From assembly GCA_903907865.1 (NCBI GenBank), contig CAIVPR010000098.1:89304-153303 (forward strand): a stretch of DNA of 64,000 bases. Direction: 5' to 3'. This document shows positions 19,525-28,077 of this stretch, piece by piece. This DNA is from an uncultured Acidobacteriia bacterium (lineage in GTDB: Bacteria > Acidobacteriota > Terriglobia > Bryobacterales > Bryobacteraceae). Below the pieces are notes generated by a model, which was not told the DNA's origin, made no database searches, and worked only from the letters and a program-made list of their open reading frames with translations. Made by a program: the position numbers and the translations under genes. Within the stretch, counting starts at the first letter, position 1. Every line of letters begins with the position of its first letter.

Positions 19525-20436
19525 ATGACCGGTCGGCCAGCCGCCCGCCTTCAAGGCGACGATCTCGTGCAAGCAATCCTCGGCAGCATGGAGGCGGGGC
19601 ACAACCGCATCCGGGGCAAAACCATAGTTCCAGCCATCTACCGGATCTATCTGAATCCGGAAGACCATGCCGTGCTCCGCGACATCGCCCCGTTCGTCGT
19701 GGCCGAGATCCGCGCCGCGCTGGACGACAGCCTGGCCAACCTCAACGGTGCCAACCGGCTTCTAAGGGGTGTCATTAGCAAGATTGGCCTCGACCGCAAC
19801 AAGAACGAGTTTGTGCGCATCCCGGGCGAGTGGACCGTGGAAATCCACCCGGACGCCGACGACACACTGCAGCCGGGCGAAATCGAAGTGGTTTCCGAAC
19901 TCGGGTCGCCCGAAAAAGCCGATTACGGTGCCGGTTCCCAGACGCGCCGGATCCTGCCGAAATCCGCCGAAGCCGCGGTCGAAAGTCCGACCTTGGCTGC
20001 GGAATCCGCTCCTGTGCAGGAGGCGGAGGTGGAAAAACCCGACACCGATTCAACCCGGCGCACAACCCCGTCCGCCCCACCCATTTCGGAGGATACGGCC
20101 CCTACCACCGACCCCACCAGCCGTAAGGTGCTGGCAACCATCCGCTACACCGACAACGCCGGGCCCAACGTTCTCCAAGTCACCAAGGATCAAATCATGG
20201 TCGGCCGTGGCGGACGCTCCTATTGGGTGGACGTGCGCCTCGACGCGCCTACCGACGTGTCGCGCGAGCACTGCCGGATCCGCCATGAAGCCGGTCGATT
20301 CCTGTTGGAGGATCTGAGCCAGTACGGAACCAAAGTCAACGGCGTGCCCGTCGAAAAGGACAGGCCGGTCACACTGCCAGACCGGGCGACCATCCGCTTG
20401 GCGGAGGTGATCGACTTGGAATGGGAGACTGCGTGA
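19525..20436 (+). CDS. FHA domain protein, FhaA-like (DUF3662-type N-terminus)
   Basis: 303 residues. The N-terminal 130 residues ('LQGDDLVQAILGSMEAGHN', 'GKTIVPAIYRIYLNPEDH', 'VRIPGEWTVEIHPDADD') resemble the DUF3662 domain of mycobacterial FhaA. A Pro/Thr/Glu-rich linker follows. A C-terminal FHA domain then shows the phosphothreonine-binding set: 'IMVGRGG', 'VSREHCRIRHEAGRF' and 'LSQYGTKVNGVPV'. FHA domains bind phosphothreonine made by Ser/Thr kinases, so this is probably the reader for the kinase three genes downstream. I place the start at ATG 19525; the frame continues upstream without conserved sequence. Its stop overlaps the 33-residue peptide start by four bases. Confidence 0.85.
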   Translation: MTGRPAARLQGDDLVQAILGSMEAGHNRIRGKTIVPAIYRIYLNPEDHAVLRDIAPFVVAEIRAALDDSLANLNGANRLLRGVISKIGLDRNKNEFVRIPGEWTVEIHPDADDTLQPGEIEVVSELGSPEKADYGAGSQTRRILPKSAEAAVESPTLAAESAPVQEAEVEKPDTDSTRRTTPSAPPISEDTAPTTDPTSRKVLATIRYTDNAGPNVLQVTKDQIMVGRGGRSYWVDVRLDAPTDVSREHCRIRHEAGRFLLEDLSQYGTKVNGVPVEKDRPVTLPDRATIRLAEVIDLEWETA

Positions 20437-20534
20437 CGGATCTTCTGGCATGGCGCACTGAATTGTTGGTTGCAATGGCAGTCGTCGTAGCGCTGTTGGC
20501 CGTGGTGTCGGTATGGAAGGAGCGCCGGCGGTGA
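20433..20534 (+). CDS. 33-residue single-span membrane peptide
   Basis: A GTG at 20433 overlaps the stop of the FHA gene (GTGA). The frame runs through 'LLAWRTELLVAMAVVVALL' and 'AVVSVWKERRR' to a TGA at 20532-20534, which itself overlaps the GTG start of the phosphatase gene. The peptide is one hydrophobic helix with a basic C-terminal end, so it should insert with its C-terminus in the cytoplasm. Being overlapped tightly on both sides within an operon argues that it is translated. It occupies the position that fhaB, a short FHA protein with one membrane span, holds in actinobacteria. It has no FHA domain here, so any equivalence is speculation. Confidence 0.5.
   Translation: MTDLLAWRTELLVAMAVVVALLAVVSVWKERRR
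20515..20522 (+). promoter_or_regulatory. Ribosome binding site that fixes the PP2C start
   Basis: GGAAGGAG lies inside the end of the 33-residue peptide gene, about eight bases before the GTG at 20531. This spacing favours GTG 20531 over the ATG at 20513, which would overlap the site itself. Confidence 0.5.
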
Positions 20535-22144
20535 CCGGAATCCCCCTGATCGCGGCCACCGGCACCGACATGGGCCGCCGCCGCACCAACAACGAGGACT
20601 TGGCGCATGTCGACGCCGCCCGCGGGCTGTTCATCGTGATCGACGGTGTCGGCGGCCACGCGGCTGGCGAAACGGCCGCCGCGACCGCCCTCGAAGTCCT
20701 CAAGGAACGCCTCGAGCGCGAGGTTGGCTCGCCGGAGCAGCGACTCCGCGAGGCGATTGCGCTCGCCAACAACGAAATCCACCGCCTGGCCGGTACAAAC
20801 CCGGAATGGAACGGCATGGCCTGCGTCCTCACGATCGCCCTCGTGGAAGACGGCGTCGTGCATGTCGGCCACGTGGGCGATTCACGCCTGTACCTCCTCC
20901 GGCCGGGCTTCATCGAGAAAAAAACTTCCGACCATTCCCCAGTCGGCGAGCGCGAGGACCGTGGCGAACTCAGCGAAACCGATGCCATGCGGCACCCGCG
21001 CCGCAATGAGATCTTCCGCGACGTTGGCAGCGAGGACCGCACGCCCGACGACCCCAATTTCATCGAGATCACGAATTTCCCCATGCCCGCCGACGGGGCT
21101 CTGCTGCTGTGTTCCGACGGCCTGACCGACTTGGTGGAGAAGGCCACCATTGCGGCGGGCATGGAACTCTACGCGCCAGACTACGACGCCGCCATCCAAG
21201 CCTTGATCCGCGCAGCCAATGACGCGGGAGGCAAGGACAACATTACAATTGCCGTGGCCGCCGCTCCGGGCTATGGCAAGACGGAAGCGGTTCTCCCGGT
21301 TGCCCTGCCGACCAGTTTTGCCACCAAGGCCGGAGGCGGCTCCAAGTCCCGCACCAGATGGGGAGTGGTTGCCGCAGGTGTTGTTGCCGGGATGTTGTTG
21401 GGCGCTGCGGGCGTCGCCGGGTGGGTGTATGGCACGCGCCCTGTGCCAGTCGTCGGCCCCAGGACTTGGAAGGTTCCGGCAGACGGCGCAATTCAGCAGG
21501 TCCTGCGCGTGGCCAAGCCCAAGGACACTGTCTTGATTGCCGCCGGCACCTACGCCGGGCCCGTGATGTTGAGCCCCCGAGTGGCCGTCCGCGCTGACGG
21601 CACGGGAGAGGTTGTCCTCACATCGACCGAGCCTGGCCCGATCGTCGTGGCTGCGAATGTCGCCGGTGCGTTGCTGGAGGGCGTGACCGTGAGGGGAACA
21701 CGCGGCGATTCAGACACCACTGGCATCGACATCGTGGGCTCCGACGTCGTCATCCGCGATGTACAGGTGGAAAGAGCCTACACCGGAATCCTCGTTCACG
21801 GCGACGCGGCGCCCCTCATCACCCTATCGCGCATTGTCGACAACCTTGCGACGGGTCTCGAGATCCGCGACACGGCCCACCCGTCGGTGGAAAAGAACGT
21901 CATTGCGCGCAACGGCAAGGCCAAGCCCGGCCCGGAAAAGCCGGGAATCGACATCCGGGACCTCGCCAAGCCCGTCCTGCATCTGAACGCCGTCTTCGAC
22001 AACGGTGCCGAGCCGGTTTGGATCGAGGTGCTGCCCGAGTATCCCGAGAATCTCTTCGCCGGACCAGCGCCCCGGACCACGCACAAGCTGAAATCGCACA
22101 AGACCGCCGACAAGACTTCCTCGCCGAAGGGGGATCGTCAATAA
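20531..22144 (+). CDS. PP2C Ser/Thr phosphatase with C-terminal parallel beta-helix
   Basis: 537 residues. The cytoplasmic PP2C domain (about 1-250) has 'TDMGRRRTNNED', 'FIVIDGVGGHAAGE', 'GHVGDSRLYLL', 'LLCSDGLTDLV' and 'GGKDNITIAVA', so all metal-binding aspartates are there. One membrane span follows ('VVAAGVVAGMLLGAAGVAGWV'-like, about 278-300). The outside part (about 310-500) is a right-handed beta-helix like pectate lyases and NosD, recognisable from 'IAAGTYAGPVMLSPRVAVRA', 'GALLEGVTVRG', 'DVVIRDVQVERAYTGILVHG' and 'HPSVEKNVIARNG'. It is the natural antagonist of the next gene's kinase, like PstP opposite PknA/PknB. The beta-helix could bind cell-wall glycan; PstP itself has no such domain. 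Confidence 0.87.
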   Translation: MTGIPLIAATGTDMGRRRTNNEDLAHVDAARGLFIVIDGVGGHAAGETAAATALEVLKERLEREVGSPEQRLREAIALANNEIHRLAGTNPEWNGMACVLTIALVEDGVVHVGHVGDSRLYLLRPGFIEKKTSDHSPVGEREDRGELSETDAMRHPRRNEIFRDVGSEDRTPDDPNFIEITNFPMPADGALLLCSDGLTDLVEKATIAAGMELYAPDYDAAIQALIRAANDAGGKDNITIAVAAAPGYGKTEAVLPVALPTSFATKAGGGSKSRTRWGVVAAGVVAGMLLGAAGVAGWVYGTRPVPVVGPRTWKVPADGAIQQVLRVAKPKDTVLIAAGTYAGPVMLSPRVAVRADGTGEVVLTSTEPGPIVVAANVAGALLEGVTVRGTRGDSDTTGIDIVGSDVVIRDVQVERAYTGILVHGDAAPLITLSRIVDNLATGLEIRDTAHPSVEKNVIARNGKAKPGPEKPGIDIRDLAKPVLHLNAVFDNGAEPVWIEVLPEYPENLFAGPAPRTTHKLKSHKTADKTSSPKGDRQ

Positions 22145-22147
22145 CCC

Positions 22148-24022
22148 ATGGCTATGGATCCGCAAAGCTTCGGCAGATACCGGAACCTGCGTAAGCTGGC
22201 GGGCGGCGGCATGGCGCGCGTCTACCTCGGCGAAGACCTGCAGATGAGCCGCACCGTCTTCCTCAAGCTGATCGATGCGGCGACCGACGAAGAAGGCCGC
22301 GAAATCATCGACGCCGAACGGCGCGGCGCTGCGCTGCAAGACCAACTCGCCCACCGGGAGCCCGGCGGCCGCGTGGCCAAGATCTACGAGATCGGCGATC
22401 TCGACGGCTATTTCTTCATCGCCATGGAGTTTGTGGAAGGCGAAGACCTGTCCGAGATCATCCGCCGCGGTCCCATCGCCCCCGGCCGCGCGGTAACCAT
22501 CGCCCTCAACGTTTTGGCCGTCCTCGGCCGTGCCCACGGCTTCCAAGCGTGGGTGCAGGACCGCGAGTACCGGGGCATCATCCACGGCGACATCAAGCCC
22601 CAAAACATCCGCATCACGCCCAACGGGGCGGTGAAGCTGCTGGATTTCGGCATCGCCAAGGCCATTACGGCCACGCGGGGCAAAACCCAGAACTATTTCG
22701 CCAGCGCCCGCTATTGTTCGCCGCAGCGCCTCGAATCGGGCGAGGTGGACGCGCCTGCAGATCTCTGGTCGGTCGCAACTGTGCTCTTCGAGATGCTCAC
22801 GTCGCGGCCCTACTTCGACGCCACCGACCTCCCGAAGCTGGAAGCCGCCATCCGCAAATACGATTCGCTGAAACAGACGGTCATGCTGGTGCCGTCGGAC
22901 CTGCGCGAAATTCTGCGGAAAGCCCTTGATCCCGATCCGCGCAAGCGTTTCCATACGGCGGCCGAGTTCCAAGCTGCTCTGGAGACCCGCAGTGTCGCCC
23001 AAGCAGAAGCCGCAGACCCCGACGCCACGCGCCGGACCACGAATCCGCCCCCGCCCTCGCCGATGGACCCGGACGCGACGCGGCGCTCCACCCAGGTGCC
23101 GCCGCGGACGCAGACTCCACCATCCGCGAAGCCCTCCACCCCTTCGCCCTTCAAGTTCCCGTGGAAAATCAGCCTGACCGGCTTGGATTCGATTCGGACA
23201 AAAGCCGCTGTCGCGCTGACCCTCTGCCTGGCTGTGTTCCTCTGGTTCACCTACGAGGTCCGCATGTGGCGCAAGGCCGATGCCCTGCGCTCCACCATAG
23301 AGTCCGGACAGATTTCGTTCGACGACGCCGAGCGCGCACGCTTGGCCATGGAGAAGCAGGCTTGGCTCCCCGCGCCGATATATCCCGCCCGTAACGCTCT
23401 GCGCGACCGCTACCGCACCGATGCCGAGCACGTGATCGACAACTACCGGAGCTTCAGCCCGGGTGCCGTCGTCACCAAGGCGGACTGGACGCGTGCTCGG
23501 AACTTTTTGGCCAAGGCAGTCCGCCTCGCTCCGGACGACAAGGTCGTCCGTGCCGACTTGCACGTTGTCGACGGCCATCTGAAGATCCGGGCCGCCGACC
23601 TGAAGGGCGCTCTGTCCGAGTTCGAGGACGCGAAGAAGCTCCAAAACTCATCGCCCGACCCGCATCTGGGCTTGGCGGCGGTCCACCTGATGACCGGCGA
23701 GCTCGACCGCGCCGAGGATGAGTTCCAGCAGGCCTCCAAGCTGGGCTTCCACCCGGGCCGCCTGCAGCAGCAGTCCTTGGCCTACGCCTACAAGTCGCGC
23801 GCCGATCGCGGCATCGCCCAAGCAAAACTGTTGCACGACATTGACAAGATGGTCGAGGCCTACAAACGCGCCGACGCGGATCTTGAACGGGCGCAGAACC
23901 TCTATGCAGCTATAAGTCCCTACGGCTTGGCGCAGGCCGACCGGATCGCAGCCCAGCGCCGGGAAATCCAGTTCAAGCTGTCGGAAGCCGGACTTGCCCA
24001 GCCGCAAGGGGGCACCCGGTGA
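22148..24022 (+). CDS. Transmembrane Ser/Thr protein kinase with TPR-like tail
   Basis: 624 residues. The N-terminal kinase domain (about 10-280) has a glycine loop 'LAGGGMARVYLGE', K40, catalytic loop 'HGDIKPQNI' (H146-G-D148), 'DFG' at 166-168, 'SARYCSPQRLESGEVDAPADLWS' and 'DPDPRKRFH'. The usual HRD arginine is Gly, as in RD-independent kinases that may not need activation-loop phosphorylation. A Pro/Thr-rich linker is followed by one span ('AAVALTLCLAVFLWFTYEV', about 350-368) and an external region with TPR-like helices ('DLKGALSEFEDAKKLQ', 'HLGLAAVHLMTGELDRAEDE'). It lies four bases after the phosphatase gene. There are no PASTA domains as in PknB, so the sensed ligand differs. Confidence 0.88.
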   Translation: MAMDPQSFGRYRNLRKLAGGGMARVYLGEDLQMSRTVFLKLIDAATDEEGREIIDAERRGAALQDQLAHREPGGRVAKIYEIGDLDGYFFIAMEFVEGEDLSEIIRRGPIAPGRAVTIALNVLAVLGRAHGFQAWVQDREYRGIIHGDIKPQNIRITPNGAVKLLDFGIAKAITATRGKTQNYFASARYCSPQRLESGEVDAPADLWSVATVLFEMLTSRPYFDATDLPKLEAAIRKYDSLKQTVMLVPSDLREILRKALDPDPRKRFHTAAEFQAALETRSVAQAEAADPDATRRTTNPPPPSPMDPDATRRSTQVPPRTQTPPSAKPSTPSPFKFPWKISLTGLDSIRTKAAVALTLCLAVFLWFTYEVRMWRKADALRSTIESGQISFDDAERARLAMEKQAWLPAPIYPARNALRDRYRTDAEHVIDNYRSFSPGAVVTKADWTRARNFLAKAVRLAPDDKVVRADLHVVDGHLKIRAADLKGALSEFEDAKKLQNSSPDPHLGLAAVHLMTGELDRAEDEFQQASKLGFHPGRLQQQSLAYAYKSRADRGIAQAKLLHDIDKMVEAYKRADADLERAQNLYAAISPYGLAQADRIAAQRREIQFKLSEAGLAQPQGGTR

Positions 24023-24031
24023 GGAACCGCC

Positions 24032-27000
24032 ATGGCCGTAAATAGATTCAGGGCTGGCGAATTGTCCGCTGCCCGCAACGTCCCGCAGCGCCCGAAATCG
24101 GGCCAGGTTTTCGGCTTCCTGTGGTTGATAGTGGCGGCTCTCCTCGTTTCGGGAGCCTGGTGGCTGACCTATACGGCGAAACAGCGCCGGGCGGAAACGC
24201 CGGTACCACTACTCAACTTGGTCGACCTTACCGGGTCCGAGCAGATCGAGCCAGCACTCACGGTGTTCACCAACTTGGAGGAGCGCGCCAGCGTCGCGCG
24301 CACGGTCTTCGCCGCGATCTCGGACCGTGGTGGCCGCATCTCCAACACCACCATCCTCTACCGACTCCAGAAGGACGGCACGCGGATCTTCACCTCCGGC
24401 CAGTTTTCACAATTCAAAACCAGAATCTCAGTGCGGAGTTGGGGGGATTTTCAAAAGGACTTCCGCTTGTGGGGTGGCGCGATCCTGGTTGCCTTCTTCC
24501 TCACCAGCCTCGTCTGGATGGCCCGGGGTTTCACGGGGCCGTGGATCTTCCTCCCCCTCCTACTCTTGGCGACAGGCATTGGACTCTGTTTGATGGTGGC
24601 CCTGCGCGATCCCCTGCGCGATACGCCGATCTTCGTTCCCTTTGCCCAGGGCGTCGTTGGTGGCTGCCTCATCATGCTTGCTGTGAGCTTCGTCGAATGG
24701 GAGACCCGGTGGGCCAACCTGAGTTTTGTCCACCTCCTGGGCGCGATCGTCCTCTCGGTGGCTTTGATTTTGTTCGGCAGTGGACCGGTCGGCAGCGACG
24801 CCAAGGTGAATCTCGGCCCCGCCCAGCCTGTGGAGGCGATCAAGATCCTCTTGGTATTCTTCCTCGCTGGGTTCTTCGGGAAGAAGTGGCCCCTGCTGCG
24901 CCAATTGAAGCAGAAAGGCGTCGCCGGTCTCGACATCCCCAAATGGGAACACGCCGTGCCGGTCGTTACCGGGGTGGCCGTTGCGGTCTTGTTCTTCTTC
25001 CTGCAAAAGGATCTTGGACCGGCGCTTGTCTTCGCCGCCGTCTTCCTCGCGCTCTACGCCTTGGCGCGGAACAAGGTCGGTCTGGCGATGGTCGGCGCGT
25101 CTGTCCTCATGAGCGCTTTCCTGGTCGGACACTTCCTCGGCGTCCCCCACACCGTCCACGAGCGCGTCGCCATGTTCCTCAATCCCTGGGACAACCCTGT
25201 TCACGGTGGCGACCAGGTGGTCCACTCGCTCTGGGCGCTGTCGTCCGGCGGACCTCTCGGTACCGGCCCGGGCCTCGGAGAAACCGACGTCATTCCCGCC
25301 GGCTACACCGACCTCATTGTCTCCGTGCTGGGCGAAGAATGGGGCTTCGCGGGCATCGTACTCTTCTTCGGAATCTTCGCGCTCCTGGTCTGGACCGGAT
25401 TGCGGATCGCCAGGCGCGCCGCGTCGGACTACGCGATGTTCCTCTCGCTCGGCCTCACGCTCCTCCTCTCCGCCGAACTGCTGCTGATCTCGCTCGGAAT
25501 CCTCGGCCTCTTCCCGCTCTCCGGCGTCGCGACGCCGTTCCTCAGCTATGGCCGCACCGCCATGCTGGCAAACTTCGCCATCGTCGGTATCCTGGTGTCG
25601 CTGGGGCGAAATTCCGCGCCGCTGGACCGCAACGCCCCCTTTCAGCGCGGCATCGCGTGGATTGGCGGCATCTTGGCGGTCGTCGCGCTCGCGGTTGTCG
25701 GCAAGGCCGCGTACGTCCAGGTGCTGCAGCCCGATGAATTCGCCGGCCGCGGCACCTTGGTCACTCAGGCCGATAAGGTCCGCCGCTATGCCTACAACCC
25801 GCGCCTCACGGCAACCATCCGCGAATTGAAGCGTGGCGGCGTCTATGACCGCGACGGCCTCCCGCTTGCCACCAGTCGCTGGGAGGAATTGGTGCAGTAC
25901 CGCGCCCGCTACGCCGATTTGGGCATCGACATCGACAAGGCCTGCAATCCCGCCGATCCCCGGCACTACCCGCTTGGCGCGGCAACGTTCCATCTGCTGG
26001 GCGACGTCCGCACCCGCGCCAACTGGGGTGCGCCGAACAGTTCCCTCATCGAGCGAGACGAGGCCCGCCGCCTCCAGGGCTTTGACGACCACGCCACCAT
26101 CGAAGAATTGAAGGATGCGGAGGGCAGGGAATTCCACGCCGTCCACTACGACTACCGTGAACTGCTGCCCCTGCTGCGACACCGCTGGGAGCCCGACGAC
26201 CCCGCCGTGAAGCGGGTCCGCGACCGCGACCGCGACGTCCACATGTCTATCCACGCGGGACTCCAAATGAAGTCCTTGGAGATCCTGAAGGCCCGGCTGG
26301 AGCAGTTGAAGATCAAGAGCGGGGCCGCAGTCGTGATGGATCCCGCGAACGGCGACTTGCTGGCCTCGGTCAACTGGCCTTCGCCGGCCTTCGACGACCA
26401 GAAGCTGACTACAGGCGAATCCGCCGGGGCGCTGCTTGATCGCGCCCGCTATGGGCTGTATCCGCCTGGATCAACCTTCAAGGTGGTCACCGCGATCGCG
26501 GCCCTCCGCACCGATGTCGCCCTCGAACATCAGACCTACCAATGCATCCGCCTTCCCGACGGTCGGAATGGCAACTTCGTGGGAAATTCGAAACGGCCCA
26601 TCCGTGATGACGTGGAGGATGTCACACCGCACGGCACTCTCGACATGCACCGCGCCATCATCGTCTCCTGTAACGCCTATTTCGCGCAACTGGGCACGAA
26701 CAAGGTGGGTGCGGAACGTCTCCTCGATACCGCGAAGCTGTTTGGCATCGCGGTCGCCAACCCCGCGACGGTGAAAAACCTTGGTCCCCAGATGCCCCAG
26801 GCATCCTACGGGCAGGGTCAGGTGGTCGTGTCGCCCTTTCAGCTCGCACGAGTGGCCGCAACGGTCGCCGGGGGCGGTATGATGCCGTTCGGGCGCTGGA
26901 CCACGGACGCCTCCAACACGCGCACCCAGGCCCCGATCCAAGTACTGCCCGCGGACCACGCGGGAATTCTCGGCGACGACATGCGCGGCGTGGTCACCCA

Positions 27001-27244
27001 GGGCACCGGGCGACGGCTTGCCGCCATCTCTCCGGCGATTGCTGGCAAGACAGGCACGGCGGAGCTGGCGAAGGCCCCGTCGCACGCTTGGTTCATCGGC
27101 TTCGCCCCGTATGGTGCGGCTGCGGGTCAGAAGCGGATCGCATTCTCCGTTCTGGCTGAGAATGGACAGTATGGCGGCACAGCGGCGGCACCGATTGCGG
27201 GCGACCTCGTGGTGGCTGCCCAGAAGTTAGGATTGATTCAGTAG
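24032..27244 (+). CDS. RodA/FtsW-penicillin-binding protein fusion, peptidoglycan polymerase-transpeptidase
   Basis: 1070 residues in one chain. Residues 1 to about 540 form a SEDS glycosyltransferase: roughly twelve spans with 'FFLQKDLGPALVFAAVFLAL', 'GLGETDVIPAGYTDLIVSV', 'GEEWGFAG' and 'FLSYGRTAMLANFAIVGI'. From about 560 a class B PBP begins, with 'RGGVYDRDGLPLATS' and a pedestal domain. The transpeptidase motifs follow: SxxK 'PGSTFK' (S814, K817), SxN 'SCN' (879-881) and 'KTGTAEL' (K1006). SEDS proteins polymerise glycan and their cognate class B PBP cross-links it; they are usually separate proteins (RodA-PBP2, FtsW-FtsI). The transpeptidase here resembles actinobacterial PbpA more than E. 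coli PBP2. It follows the kinase gene by nine bases. Covalent fusion fixes 1:1 stoichiometry. Confidence 0.9.
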   Translation: MAVNRFRAGELSAARNVPQRPKSGQVFGFLWLIVAALLVSGAWWLTYTAKQRRAETPVPLLNLVDLTGSEQIEPALTVFTNLEERASVARTVFAAISDRGGRISNTTILYRLQKDGTRIFTSGQFSQFKTRISVRSWGDFQKDFRLWGGAILVAFFLTSLVWMARGFTGPWIFLPLLLLATGIGLCLMVALRDPLRDTPIFVPFAQGVVGGCLIMLAVSFVEWETRWANLSFVHLLGAIVLSVALILFGSGPVGSDAKVNLGPAQPVEAIKILLVFFLAGFFGKKWPLLRQLKQKGVAGLDIPKWEHAVPVVTGVAVAVLFFFLQKDLGPALVFAAVFLALYALARNKVGLAMVGASVLMSAFLVGHFLGVPHTVHERVAMFLNPWDNPVHGGDQVVHSLWALSSGGPLGTGPGLGETDVIPAGYTDLIVSVLGEEWGFAGIVLFFGIFALLVWTGLRIARRAASDYAMFLSLGLTLLLSAELLLISLGILGLFPLSGVATPFLSYGRTAMLANFAIVGILVSLGRNSAPLDRNAPFQRGIAWIGGILAVVALAVVGKAAYVQVLQPDEFAGRGTLVTQADKVRRYAYNPRLTATIRELKRGGVYDRDGLPLATSRWEELVQYRARYADLGIDIDKACNPADPRHYPLGAATFHLLGDVRTRANWGAPNSSLIERDEARRLQGFDDHATIEELKDAEGREFHAVHYDYRELLPLLRHRWEPDDPAVKRVRDRDRDVHMSIHAGLQMKSLEILKARLEQLKIKSGAAVVMDPANGDLLASVNWPSPAFDDQKLTTGESAGALLDRARYGLYPPGSTFKVVTAIAALRTDVALEHQTYQCIRLPDGRNGNFVGNSKRPIRDDVEDVTPHGTLDMHRAIIVSCNAYFAQLGTNKVGAERLLDTAKLFGIAVANPATVKNLGPQMPQASYGQGQVVVSPFQLARVAATVAGGGMMPFGRWTTDASNTRTQAPIQVLPADHAGILGDDMRGVVTQGTGRRLAAISPAIAGKTGTAELAKAPSHAWFIGFAPYGAAAGQKRIAFSVLAENGQYGGTAAAPIAGDLVVAAQKLGLIQ

Positions 27245-27260
27245 GGTTGATTCAAATAAG

Positions 27261-28034
27261 ATGAGCATCGTCGAAAAGCTGGAAAGAAAGATCGCCTCGC
27301 TGTTCCCCAAGTCCGGCGGCACGCGCGAGCCCCTCGAACTGCACCGGGAGGCCTTGGAGCGCCTGGCCGCCAAGTCGATCGCCGGCTTGCGGGGCGAGCG
27401 CGTCTTCCCTTTCGACCGGGTGGTTCTGGAATTCGGGGTCGACGACGCCGAGCGCCAGGCCGCCTTGAAAACGCTCTTTGAGCCGACGACGTTCGCCGCG
27501 CACATCCGGGCGGAGTTGGCGTCCTCTCGGATCACCCCGCCCGCCGAGTTGCGCGTCACCCTCGTCTTCAGTGCCGACGCGGAAGAGGAAATGCGGATAA
27601 CCTGCGAAAAGACCGAGCCGCCCCCGCCCGAGCCCGAAGTGCAACGCGCCCCCGCGCCATTCACGCCGGCGCGGCTGGCGGTGTTGGCGGGCACTGCTTC
27701 GGAGGTCGAATTCGTCTGCGAGAAGACGTTTCTGAACGTGGGCCGCGAAGAGTCCGTGCTCGATTCCGAGGGCCGTCTGATCCGGCGCAACGACCTGTTT
27801 TTCATCGGAGACGACAGCGACACCAACGCCAGCGTCTCCCGCGAACACGCCCACCTCCGTTTCGACACGTCCACCGGTGAGTGGCGGATTTACGACGATG
27901 GCAGCCGCTACGGCACTGCCATCTTCCGCGCCGGACGCCGCATCGTTGTTCCTCCGCACTCGGCGCGAGGTGCGCTGCTCAAAGGGGGGGACGAGGTGTT
28001 CCTCGGCGAGGCCCGTATCGGATTCCAGCTGTAA
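27261..28034 (+). CDS. FHA domain protein, second FhaA-like protein
   Basis: 257 residues. The N-terminus 'SIVEKLERKIASLFPKS', with 'LELHREALERLAAKSI', 'RVFPFDRVVLEFGVDD' and 'PPAELRVTLVFSADAEEE', matches the layout of the DUF3662 domain of FhaA even better than the first FHA protein. The C-terminal FHA domain has 'FLNVGREESVLDSEG', 'NASVSREHAHLRF' and 'IYDDGSRYGTAIFRAG'. It follows the RodA-PbpA fusion by 16 bases and closes the operon. In mycobacteria FhaA binds the pseudokinase MviN/MurJ and polar wall synthesis factors after kinase phosphorylation. A similar adaptor role here is inference. Confidence 0.85.
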   Translation: MSIVEKLERKIASLFPKSGGTREPLELHREALERLAAKSIAGLRGERVFPFDRVVLEFGVDDAERQAALKTLFEPTTFAAHIRAELASSRITPPAELRVTLVFSADAEEEMRITCEKTEPPPPEPEVQRAPAPFTPARLAVLAGTASEVEFVCEKTFLNVGREESVLDSEGRLIRRNDLFFIGDDSDTNASVSREHAHLRFDTSTGEWRIYDDGSRYGTAIFRAGRRIVVPPHSARGALLKGGDEVFLGEARIGFQL

Positions 28035-28041
28035 CCGGCTA

Positions 28042-28070
28042 TTTACACGGCGCCAGACTTAATGTATTCT
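28042..28070 (+). promoter_or_regulatory. Sigma-70-type promoter giving a leaderless GTG gene
   Basis: TTTACA (28042-28047), a 17-base spacer and TATTCT (28065-28070). The predicted transcription start, seven bases on, coincides with the GTG at 28078. This is the best two-box promoter in the window. Confidence 0.55.
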
Positions 28071-28077
28071 TTAACTA

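Noticed and set aside
24560..26266. 568-codon minus-strand frame opposite the RodA-PbpA gene
   Set aside because: Composition (Glu/Arg/Gly/His rich, no hydrophobic core) is that of antisense to membrane-protein codons in high-GC DNA.
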